Source: Viola odorata
Taxonomy: Eukaryota > Streptophyta > Magnoliopsida > Malpighiales > Violaceae
DNA length: 64,000 nt
Assembly: GCA_963691705.1 (NCBI GenBank)
Contig: OY829539.1
Coordinates: 62,408,327 to 62,472,326, forward strand
Reading direction: 5' to 3'
Shown here: in pieces, positions 35,119 to 45,124 of the stretch
How the letters are laid out: every line of letters starts with the position of its first letter
Numbering within the stretch: position 1 is the stretch's first letter
Program-made: the position numbers and the translations under genes
Notes under the pieces: generated by a model
Seen by the model: the letters and a program-made list of their open reading frames with translations, nothing else
Databases searched by the model: none
Told to the model about the DNA's origin: nothing

Positions 35119-35390
35119 ACAACACACGTTTTTAAATTACCCGATATAAAGTTAAATTAATATTTAATAAATAATAAAAACTTTATGTAATTTTTCCTAG
35201 TCATTTTGTAAGAAGATCACCTAATTTGCATCAATGAAACTAAAGTTAATTCCCTTGGTTTTTAATTGTCTATTGTTATTATATATGTAGTTTATGTCAT
35301 CAACTTCCTACTTTAATTCAGTTTTTCTTATTATTCATTCGTTCATTTAATTATTTATAAGAACCCTCCGTTTAATTTATATTATTAATC
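35119..35390. other. short AT-rich stretch between two LINE insertions
   Basis: No ORF or repeat signature; probably the pre-insertion host sequence. Confidence 0.5.
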
Positions 35391-35406
35391 AACCTAGTTT
35401 TTATTT

Positions 35407-35763
35407 TATTTTTTTAATAAGCAGAGATTTATTAATATCAAATAGTCATGAAGAGCATGACAAGCAGGACAAGAGCTGGGAATGAAAGAGAGCCTAAGAA
35501 GCTCGCAGACATCCAGCCCAAAAGGAGACAGAAAAAGAGACAGAAAAGAGAGGCTGCCACCTGAAAGAACAGCTGCCAACACGAATTACATGCGACAGAA
35601 TATCACCAACCGAAATCTGGACACGACTAGCCTACTAACGACCTATCAGCCATGCCGGGGACTGCAGCATATCCGTCATGCTGTACGCGAATGTCTTGTC
35701 TTTGCTCTTTAACCACGAGTGCCACAAAAAGAATATCATATTTACCAACTGTATTTCCGAATA
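35407..35763 (-). mobile_element. 5'-truncated LINE fragment
   Basis: A minus-strand insertion. The frame from about 35740 downward reads W-L-K-S-K-D-K-T-F-A-Y-S-M-T-D-M-L-Q-S-P-A-W-L, then a stop, matching the C-terminus of the LINE at 36781-38401. Its tail on the minus strand is ctctgcttatta plus A-rich sequence. The 16-mer aacctagtttttattt occurs at 35391-35406 and again at 35764-35779, the likely target duplication. The 23 bases 35741-35763 at its 5' end do not align to the LINE and look like filler. Confidence 0.8.
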
Positions 35764-35950
35764 AACCTAGTTTTTATTTATCCAATTTTTTATTAGTCTA
35801 TTCTTAATTAATGTCTAATTTTCTCCACGGAGAGAAGGAAGAGGATCCTTAAAAAGACCGGAAAAAGTATAACTTTTCTTTTATAAATTAGTTTAACCAA
35901 TTTAATTTGCCCATAGAATATAAATTAATAATTCACTAACAGCCCAAAAG
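35741..35950. repeat. 210-bp block X, copy 2 (likely source copy)
   Basis: Identical by eye to 34898-35107. It spans the 5' junction of the truncated LINE and the target DNA behind it, which is why this copy is taken as the original. Confidence 0.9.
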
Positions 35951-36626
35951 ATTATAGGATAAATTACATCAAATTTCCATGATTTTTTAAAATTATTTTC
36001 CATTTCATACCAAACTGGATCCTTTATTTTATTATTTATTTGTACATTGGATTTTTTTTTAGAGTTCCTATTTAGAAAATTTATCCTTGTTTTTGTTTGT
36101 CTCGGGTTGGAGAAAATTACTATAATCTGTCCCCATCAACATATTATCTCAGCGAAGCATAAAAGTATTCATGTTACAAATCTTACTAGAACTGCTCGTT
36201 TTTTAATCGGAAACTTGTGATTTAGTTTTTGATATAGCAAGGATGAGAAAAAAATTCTTAATACCTGGCCCTTCTGTTTGGCTTCTTTCTCGATGTACTT
36301 TCTCTCAACCAGATGGGAATCAATCTTCTCTTCCTCTATCTTATTAAAGTGGAGCCGAGTTAATAAATGGATAGAGTTATACGACTTAATTTTCGGGAAA
36401 AAAAAGCAATCCATTAGAAAAGGTTAAGATTATAATTTTTAATAAACTATTACAAAATTTTAAACTATAAAAAAGTAAAATGAAACATTTTATAAATTAT
36501 AAGATTTTTTTATGAAATTAAGAAAAGATATATTAATCCATATATTCATCGGCTATATGGATGGTGACTCCAATAGCTGGCTACGCCTGCAAATGTATGT
36601 CCGCATCAATTTCGTTAAGTTCAAGT
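35951..36626. other. intergenic upstream of cyclotide-like copy B
   Basis: AT-rich, no gene recognised. Confidence 0.5.
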
Positions 36627-36680
36627 ACGCCTCGTAGCATCAGTATCATTGATCTAGCTAGCGCTATAAATTGAGTTGAG
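36627..36680 (+). promoter_or_regulatory. promoter block with TATA box of cyclotide-like copy B
   Basis: TATAAAT at 36665-36671 lies 55 bases before the start codon, in a block resembling the promoter of copy A (cgcctcgta, catcagta, gatc-agct and ctataaattgagttgagaaa words). Confidence 0.6.
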
Positions 36681-36719
36681 AAAAGAAAGCACATCACAGC
36701 AAATCAAATTTTAGCAGAC

Positions 36720-38702
36720 ATGGAAACTAAAAATTTGAAATTCTGTGTTATGGTTTGGTTTGCATTTTTAATTGCCTGTTCTTGGAAAGGCAATCTCCTT
36801 TCTGTGGGAGGTCGGGTCACTTTGATTAAGTCTGTGCTTACTAGCCTCCCTATTTATAATATGTCGATATACCGGATGCCATCTTCGATCCTGAAGCAAT
36901 GTGAAGGGGTTATGCGTCGCTTCTTATGGAGTGGTAAGGATGATAAGAAGGGTTTGCATAAGGTAAAGTGGGAAGAGGTCTCCCGATCTACGATCCTTGG
37001 AGGTTTGGGAGTGGGGAAACTCAAGGAGCGTAACGTGGTGTTGTTATTTAAGTGGGTTTGGGAACTTATTAATGGCAGTCGGAAAATGTGGGCCGAGATT
37101 ATTCGAAAGCAATACGGCATTAACTCAGCAGGGGATCTATGGCGGATAAGGGAGGCTGGTCTATCGCCGATTTGGAAGGATATCTTGAGAGTATGCGGGA
37201 GGGGAGTGATTTCTTTGAAGTCTGGTCTGATCATTTAACCATGTGCGTGGGTGACGGAGAATCCACTCGTTTTTGGTGGGATCCGTGGGTTGTTAGACAA
37301 CCTTTGGCAATGCTATACCCTAGGTTATATCACCTGTCTACTAATCAGGAAGGGATGGTTATTCAATTCGGTGAATGGGGGGAGGCGGATTGGAGGTGGC
37401 GTGGGGAGTGGAGAAGAGGGCTTTTCGATTGGGAAGTGGAGGAGTGGACAAATCTTTGTGAGCGTCTAGAGAGTCCTTTCAGGGGGGTCCAGCAAAGTGA
37501 GTTGCGGTGGGGTTTGGATAAAATTGGTTCCTTCACGATTCAATCAGGATATAAATGTTGGGAAGAGAGGAAATTCGTTAAAATGCCACTATTGCACTCT
37601 TGTTGGACGGGTTTGGTTCCTTTTCGGGTTGAGTTCTTTCTATGGTTATCGATAAGGGAAAGAGTTGTTACCAGGAGTTTTCTTGAGAGCCGTCTCATGC
37701 TCCCTGCGAGTGAGAATCTCTGCCCAATATGTAGAAGGGAGTCGGAGGATGTCACACACCTTTTTCTTCGATGTGAGAGTATTAGAGAAGTGTGGAATTA
37801 CTTCATGAGGTGGCTTTGTGTGAAGTGCTGTCAGCCGCGGGATTTATCTGATCTTTGGCAGTCTTGGACGAATATTATTCCGTCTGTTGGCAAGCAGGTT
37901 AGGGAGAAGTGGATTACTCTGTTCTATGCGATCATTTGGTCTATATGGAAGCAACGAAACGACATTGTATTTAGACACCGGGAGTTTGCGGAGTTTGGTT
38001 GTATCCAGATGATTTTCTCGGTATGGCATTGGTGGCTGAAGAGCAAAAACCGCTCCTTTGCCTACAGCCTGACTGATATGATGCATTCTTCTGCTTGGAT
38101 ATGAGGCCTTTAATGTGGCTTTTATCAGGTTTCTGTATCTTTTTGTGCCCTTTTTTGTTTTGGTTTTCAATCCTGGTTGATGGTTTTCGTTGTCCTATCT
38201 GTTTTTCTGAGAGGTGATGTTCTCATTGTCCTGTAGTCCTGTTTGGTTGTTTGTTTTTGGATCGACAACTAGTGTTCTCTTCCGGGTGTGAGGCGTCTGC
38301 AGCTGCTGGTTTTTCCAGGCTGTTGTATTCTTGGTTCGTTTTGCCATGTCCTTCATGGCCATTCTTTTATAAATATATATATTCTTCTGCTTAAAAAAAA
38401 AAATTGCCTGTTACATTACTAATATTAGAGTCTTTGCAATCGATCAGAAAGATGTAATCACCGCGGAAGCCTTTGATGATCTTATTAAGAGCGATAAGTT
38501 ACATGAGGAAGCCATTAATGAACTTCTCAAGAGCAAGACTGTGGTTTCAAGAATAGACCACCACCTAAATGAAGCATTTCATGCAGGTGGTCGTCATAAT
38601 GTTCCATCTGATATTGTCGACTGCAACGAATCTTGCGGCTTTACTGGATGCACCATCGCAGGTTGCAATTGCCGAAACAACGTTTGCGTCATTGAATGGT
38701 GA
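36720..38702 (+). pseudogene. cyclotide-like precursor, copy B, split by a LINE
   Basis: The first 20 codons (36720-36780) encode a Met-Glu-Thr start and signal peptide like copy A. The rest lies at 38402-38702, after a 1621-bp LINE insertion flanked by the 11-bp duplication aattgcctgtt. The downstream part has the same pro-region text as copy A (K-D-V-I-T-A-E-A, K-T-V-V-S-R-I-D). It ends in six cysteines spaced C-x3-C-x4-C-x4-C-x-C-x4-C, exactly the cyclotide pattern, with Asn-Glu-Ser in loop 1 including the conserved Glu. It ends four residues after the last Cys without Asn/Asp, so a linear peptide. Apart from the insertion I see no stop or frameshift, so the break is recent. As it stands no precursor can be made, unless the LINE were spliced out, for which I see no evidence. 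Confidence 0.8.
36781..38401 (+). mobile_element. 5'-truncated LINE inserted in cyclotide-like copy B
   Basis: Begins inside the RT-to-zf-RVT part of ORF2 (S-V-G-G-R-V-T-L-I-K-S-V-L) and runs to the ORF2 end at 38104. A 3'UTR and ttctgctta plus A11 follow. Target duplication aattgcctgtt is at 36770-36780 and 38402-38412. A frameshift near 37200 (between R-V-C-G-R and G-S-D-F-F-E-V-W) breaks the frame. It is related to, but clearly diverged from, the full-length LINE 1.7 kb away, so it came from another source copy. Confidence 0.95.
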
Positions 38703-39667
38703 TCGCCATTGATGTTTGGAGTTGCCTACATATTGTATGTTCTTATTATTGATAGATATACGGTTAGAGAACTCAAATTTGAGAAGAAAAAAAGAAAAAA
38801 AAACTCATATATATGTCTATTCCGTTAGGCTTATTAGATATTCTGCGATGGTATTAAATCATTGCTTTCTTACCATATATTTGAGATTTTGTATTGGCGC
38901 TAATCTAGCTATCTCTATTTTATTACCCAAAAAAATCTAATAATGCTGGTTTCTCGAAAAAAGGAAAACTCAATAGAGAATAATTAAATTTCACAATCGC
39001 CACCTCTTGTTTTTCTTTCTCTTTTGATGAAAAGAAGCAATATTACGTATGTATTTTTTTTTTTATCCGGGTAATGTAGGAGTATGATTTACATGATAAT
39101 ATTATTCAGTCTCATTACTCAATTTTTATTTATATTGTATCAAAATAACAATAATCATTAATTAATTAATCAAAACCCTACTAATACGATTTTTTTTTAT
39201 AGGTGGAGGTGAGATTTTTAATCTAAATTTATTGACCAACAATGAACTACATGCCCATTGATTTATGAAACTAGGATCTAACATCAAAGATTATTTTTTG
39301 TTCAAAATAGCCAAAATTGAGTTTCGGAATTTCAGAATTTGAAATTTGATATCCAACCCTAATTTCTACCCCATATAATTTTATTGACAAATTCTATAAT
39401 TAATGATGAATCTAATTATTTATGTGAGTGAATGTAAACTATGGATTTGATAATCGTATAAAATTAACAGATAATAATAAAACTGTTTCCTTAAAAAAAG
39501 ATTACAATTTTTCTTTTTTCCATCGTCCTTTCTCCATTTTAGCTATCTAAATGACGTATTAATCATGCTTATTCTTGATTTTCATATATATACATCACGT
39601 TTTTTATGTGGTAGTAATTTTAAAAAATATATCTAGTTCTTGTGCGGTCCTCCATTTATAATCCTTC
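38703..39667. other. intergenic before the copia element
   Basis: The first part is the likely 3'UTR of cyclotide-like copy B. The rest is AT-rich with no gene. Before the copia insertion, the end of this stretch would have been upstream DNA of the UGT gene at 45125. Confidence 0.5.
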
Positions 39668-39672
39668 CTGTC

Positions 39673-40304
39673 TGTTGGGTTTGAGCTCCCTTCCTATGTG
39701 GAGAAAAGCCCATGAGGAGCAAGCCCACTCTATTAGAAGGAGTCAGATTAGGGTATTGGGAGAGAGTTTTCAATCAAGAGAAAAAGAAGAAAAGAAAACG
39801 TGAGAGAAGGGAGAAAAATAGATTTTTGCCAAATTCTGCCCAGCTTCGGTAAAATCATCGTTTCGACTTTGTTCACCGTCGGATCAGGCTGAAATTTGGA
39901 CAGCAGGTTGTTCTTCAATCTGAACGGTTGGATTGGTGAGAAGATATCTGAGGGGAGAAATCGAGTCCCGTTAGTAGCTACGGGAAATCTGGTTTTGTAC
40001 CTTTTTCCTTTGGTTCTCTATTTTTCATACTTCTTGTTAGGTTGATTGCCTAGTTGTTGAGCACGATTGTGCTGTGATTTGAGACTCTCTTGTACGCTGA
40101 CTTTGATCGTAGTGGAGCTTGATTGACTGGCTTGTGCCCGTGGTTTTTACTTCTCGCATTGAGAAGGTTTTCCACGTTAAAATCGTTGTCTCTTTGTGTG
40201 TGTGTGATATATTTGCTTCTGCCATTAATTTGTTATTGCTCCTCATAGATTCCAGCAAGTAGGGGAAATTATTATTGCTGCGTATTGTGTTGAATTTCCC
40301 ATTA
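39673..40304 (+). repeat. copia 5' LTR
   Basis: A direct repeat of 44387-45018 starting TGTTGGGTTTG. Differences from the 3' copy include one extra GT pair in a (GT)n run and scattered substitutions. Confidence 0.95.
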
Positions 40305-40349
40305 GAGTGGTAGCGGAGCTTTTGGTTTAAGGTTATTTGACTTGCTTGA

Positions 40350-43300
40350 ATGATGGAGGCAAATACAAATAGAATATTGAGTTTGAATGGCACTAATTAT
40401 CACTTGTGGAAGGGAAAAATGAAAGATCTGTTATTTGTGAAAAAGTTGCATCTTCCTGTGTTTGCTACTGAGAGGCCGGAATCCATGACTGATGCGGATT
40501 GGAATTTTGAGCATCAGCAGGTTTGTGGTTTTATTCGGCAGTATGTAGATGACAATGTTTATAATCACATTGCTAATGAGGAACATGCAGCGTCCTTATG
40601 GAAGAAAATTGAATCTTTGTATGCTTCTAAATCAGGGAATAATAAATTGTATTTGTTTAATTCTCTGATGAATTTGAGGTATAAGGAGGGGACTTCCATT
40701 TCAGATCACTTGATTGATTTTCAAGGACTTCTAGATCAATTGTCAGGAATGGGTATCAAGTTTGATGATGAAGTGTTAGGACTATGGCTACTGAATACTC
40801 TACCAGATTCTTGGGAAACTTTTCGGGTTTCAATTACTAATTCGGCTTCAGATGGTGTTGTATCTTTGCAAAATGTAAAAGGAAGTATTCTTAATGAGGA
40901 GATGAGAAGGAAGGCACAGGGTACTTCATCTCATTCCGAGGTACTTGTTACTGAAAACAGGGGGAGAAGTTAGAGAAAGGAACCGAAAAGTGGTAGGGAC
41001 AAGAGCAGAAGTAAGTCCAAGTCCAAGTCCAGATACAAGAATGTGGAGTGTCATTATTGTCACAAAACAGGGCACATGCAGAAGAATTATTTTCAATGGA
41101 AAAGGGAGAGAAAAGACAATAAGGATAAGCAGAAAGAGAAGGATCATGGTGATGATGATCGTGTTACTGTGGCTTCCTGTGATGATCTTGTTATTCTCCG
41201 TGACCATGATTCAGTTAATCTTGTATCAGATGAGAGCATGTGGGTAATTGATAGTGCTGCTACGCTGCATGTTACCCCAAGGAAGGAGTTCTTCACATCT
41301 TACACTTCTGGTGACTTTGGAGTGTTGAAGATGGGTAATGATGGTGTAGCTAAGGTAGTTGGTATTGGTGATGTTTGCCTGCAAACCAACATGGGAGTGC
41401 AGTTGTTGCTTAGAGGAGTCAAACATGCTCCAGATGTCCGTTTTAATTTGATCTCTGTGCAGATTCTTGATGATGGTGGTTATGATAATCACTTTGGTTC
41501 TGGAAAATGGAAACTCACCAGAGGTAACTTGGTTGTGGACAGAGGGGAGAAAGTTAGTAAACTGTATTGGACAAAAGCTTTGGTTGCTAAAGACAGTGTG
41601 AATGCCATGGATATGGAGGCTTCTTTGTGGCACCGAAGGCTTAGTCATATCAGTGAAAAAGGGCTGAATTGTTTAGCTAAAAAGGATGTGCTTCCGGGAT
41701 TAAAGAGTGTTGAGTTGGAGAAATGTTCTCATTGCATGGCTGGTAAGCAGACCAGAGTATCATTTAAGAAGCATCCTCCCTCAAGAAAGTCAGAGTTGCT
41801 TGAATTGGTGCATTCTGATGTTTGTGGTCTGTTAAAGGTAAAGTCATTTGGTGGTGCACTTTACTTTGTTACCTTTATTGATGATTGCTCCAGGAAGCTT
41901 TGGGTCTATGCATTGAAGACAAAGGACCAAGTACTGGACAAGTTCAAACAATTCCAGGTTTTGGTTGAGAGACAGTCAGGTAAGAAGTTGAAATGTATTC
42001 GTTTTGACAATGGTGGTGAGTATTGTGGACCATTTGATAGTTATTGCAAGCAGCAGGATATTATACATGAAAAGACTCCTCCCAAAACTCCTCAGCTGAA
42101 TGGTTTAGCGGAGAGGATGAACAGGACTTTGATTGAGAGAGTTAGGTGTATGCTTTCTGAAGCTAAGTTACCTAAGCATTTCTGGGGTGAGGCATTGTAC
42201 ACGGCAATGCATGTTGTTAATCTCAGTCCTGCAGTTGCCCTGAATGTTGAAGTGCCAGACAAAATTTGGTTTGGCAAGAATGTCAGATATGATCATTTGC
42301 GTGTCTTCGGTTGTAAGGCATTTGTGCATGTGCCAAAGGATGAGAGATCCAAGTTAGATGCGAAGATAAGGCAGTGTATCTTTATTGGATATGGTGAAGA
42401 TGAGTTTGGTTACAGGTTGTATGATCCTGTTGAGAAGAAGCCTGTCAGAAGCTGTGATGTGAAGTTCATGGAAGACCAAACCATTGAAGACGTTAATAAG
42501 ATGGAGAAGACTACACCTGAGAAAGATAACAGTCTGTCTGATATTGATCCAATTCAGACGCCTAACCATGATCTGGATGCTGCTGAGAATAATGTTCAGA
42601 ATGGTAAGCAACATGACTATGTTGGTGATTAGCAGTTTGGAGATGTTTTAGATGTTCCTATTGATGATTCTGAAGAGGAACATGAGATACCACAAGATGA
42701 AAATCTTGGTGATGCTCCTGAACCACCTCAAGTTCAACCTTGGAGGTCTACTAGGCAGAGGAAGCCATCTACTAGTTATCCTTCTGATGAATATGTTACC
42801 TTGACAGATGGAGGTGAACCTGAGTGTTATCGTGAGGCCATGAAGAGTCAAGAAAAGAAGAAGTGGCTGGATGCAATGCAAGATGAAATGAAATCTTTGC
42901 ATGATAATCACACATTTGACTTGGTGAAATTGCCAAAAGGCAAGAAGGCTTTGGAAAACAGGTGGATTTACAGGGTGAAGTAAGAAAGTAATTCAGCATC
43001 TCCGAGGTATAAAGCCAGATTAGTGGTGAAAGGTTTCAGACAGAGAAAGGGTGTAGATTTCAATGAGATTTTTTCTCCTGTGGTGAAGATGTCATCCATT
43101 AGAACCGTGTTGAGTTTGGCTGCTACTTTTGATCTGGAGGTAGAGCAAATGGATGTAAAGAGTGCTTTCCTTCATGGTGATTTGGAGGAAGAAATTTACA
43201 TGAAGCAACCTGATGGTTTTTATGCTGAAGGCAAGGAAGACTATGTGTGCAGGTTGAGAAAGAGCCTATATGGGTTGAAGCAAGCTCCACGACAGTGGTA

Positions 43301-44370
43301 CAAGAAATTTGAGTCTGTTATGTCTGAGCAAGGCTACAAGAAGACTACTTCTGATCACTGTGTCTTTATTAAAAGGTTTTCCGATGATGATTTCATTATC
43401 CCGTTATTGTAGGTTGATGACATGCTTATTGTTGGGAAGAATATTTCCATGATTAACAGGTTAAAGAATCAATTGGGCGAGTCATTTGCCATGAAAGACA
43501 TGGGAGCTGCTAATCAGATTCTTGGTATAAGAATCATGCGTGATAGGAAGGAGAAGAAACTTTGGCTGTCACAGGAACACTATGTCAAAAGAGTGCTACA
43601 GAAGTTCCATATGGAAAATGCTAAGGCAGTAAGCACTCCTCTTGCTACTTATTTTAAATTAAGTGCTAAACAGAGTCCTTCAAATGAAGCTGAGAGACTA
43701 GATATGCAACGGGTTCCTTATGCATCTGTTGTGGGTAGTTTGATGTATGCAATGGTATGTACAAGACCAAATATTGCACATGTTGTTGGTACAGTCAGTA
43801 GATTTCTGTCAAATCCAGGTAGAGAGCATTGGAATGCTGTGAAATGGATTTTGAGGTATCTTTGTGGTACTACTAGCTTGAGGCTTTGATAAACCTATCC
43901 TTGTGGGCTATACTGATTCTGATATGGCTGGAGACATTGATTCCAGGAAGTCCACTTCGGGTTACTTGATCAAGTTTGCAGGGGGAGTTGTGGCATGGCA
44001 ATCTAGATTGCAAAAGTGTGTTGCATTGTCCACTACTGAGGCAGAGTTCATTGCCATTACAGAAGCATGCAAGGAGTTGCTTTGGTTAAAGAAATTCTTG
44101 CAGGAGCTTGGTTTTGTCCAGGACAAATACATGTTATTTTGTGATAGTCAGAGTGCAATTCATCTTGGTAAGAATTCAACTTTTCACTCTAGATCCAAAC
44201 ATATTGATGTGAGGTATCATTGGATACGTGATGTATTGGATGCTAGGTTGTTAGAATTGGTCAAAGTTCATACAGATAATAATAGTGCTGATATGATGAC
44301 TAAGGCGTTACCGAGATGCAAGTTTGAAACTTGTTATGAGATCGCCGGTTTGGCGGTCATCTCCACATAG
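40350..44370 (+). pseudogene. copia gag-pol polyprotein, broken
   Basis: One frame reads from 40350 to about 43889 with four stops: TAG 40971, TAG 42630, TAA 42981 and TAG 43410. A one-base frameshift near 43885 then moves to the frame ending at 44370. Gag (UBN2-type) is at 40350-40970. A zinc knuckle near 41046 has C-H-Y-C-H-K-T-G-H but Tyr in place of the last Cys. The protease site reads D-S-A-A instead of the usual D-S-G/A. Integrase has an H-H-C-C region and the D-x-E core around I-R-F-D-N-G-G-E-Y. RT carries V-D-D at 43413; the stop at 43410 replaces the Tyr of Y-V-D-D. RNase H has T-E-A-E-F-I-A. It cannot make a full polyprotein. Confidence 0.95.
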
Positions 44371-44386
44371 TTGTGAGGGGGAGATA

Positions 44387-45018
44387 TGTTGGGTTTGGGC
44401 TCCCTTCCTATGTGGAGAAAAGCCCATGAGGAGCAAGCCCACTCTATTAGAAGGAGTCAGATTAGGGTATTGGGAGAGAGTTTTCAATCAAGAGAAAAAG
44501 AAGAAAAGAAAACGTGAGAGAGAAGGGAGAAAAATAGATTTTCGCCAAATTCTGCCCAGCTTCGGTAGAATCATCGTTGCGACTTCGTTCACCGTCGGAT
44601 CAGGCTGAAATTTGGACAGCAGGTTGTTCTTTAATCTGAACGGTTGGATTGGTGAGAAGATATCTGAGTGGAGAAATCGAGTCCCGTTAGTAGCGACGGG
44701 AAATCTGGTTTTGTACCTTTTTCCTTTGGTTCTCTATTTTTCATACTTCTTGTTAGGTTGATTGCCTAGTTGTTGAGCACGATTGTGCTGTGATTTGAGA
44801 CTCTCTTGTACGCTGACTTTGATCGTAGTGGAGCTTGATTGACTGGTTTGTGCCCGTGGTTTTTACTTCTCGCATTGAGAAAGCTTTCCACGTTAAAATC
44901 GTTGTCTCTTTGTGTGTGTGATATATTTGCTGTTACCATTAATTTGTTATTGCTCCTCATAGATTCCAGCAAGTAGGAGAAATTATTATTGCTGCTTATT
45001 GTGTTGAATTTCCCATTA
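44387..45018 (+). repeat. copia 3' LTR, next to the UGT gene
   Basis: A direct repeat of the 5' LTR. It ends 106 bases upstream of the UGT start codon and is in the same orientation as the gene, so it may supply or replace promoter function. Confidence 0.95.
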
Positions 45019-45124
45019 CTGTCTCGTCTAATTCTACTTAACAAACACGAATTAAAATTATCTTGTGGCTGTCCCTTTTTTTTTTACTATCCACCCAATC
45101 AAAACTAGCGCAGCCTTGAGCAAC

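Larger units (their letters stand above)
39668..45023 (+). mobile_element. Ty1/copia LTR retrotransposon (Tnt1-like), with target duplication
   Basis: Two 632-bp LTRs (39673-40304, 44387-45018) bracket a gag-pol region. The 5-bp target duplication ctgtc is at 39668-39672 and 45019-45023. A primer-binding site resembling the initiator-Met tRNA type follows the 5' LTR (tggtagcggagc at about 40308-40319). The polypurine tract gtgagggggaga precedes the 3' LTR. LTRs start TG but end TTA rather than CA. By eye they differ at roughly 16-20 places plus small indels, about 97% identity. The order protease-integrase-RT-RNase H is the copia order. Confidence 0.97.
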
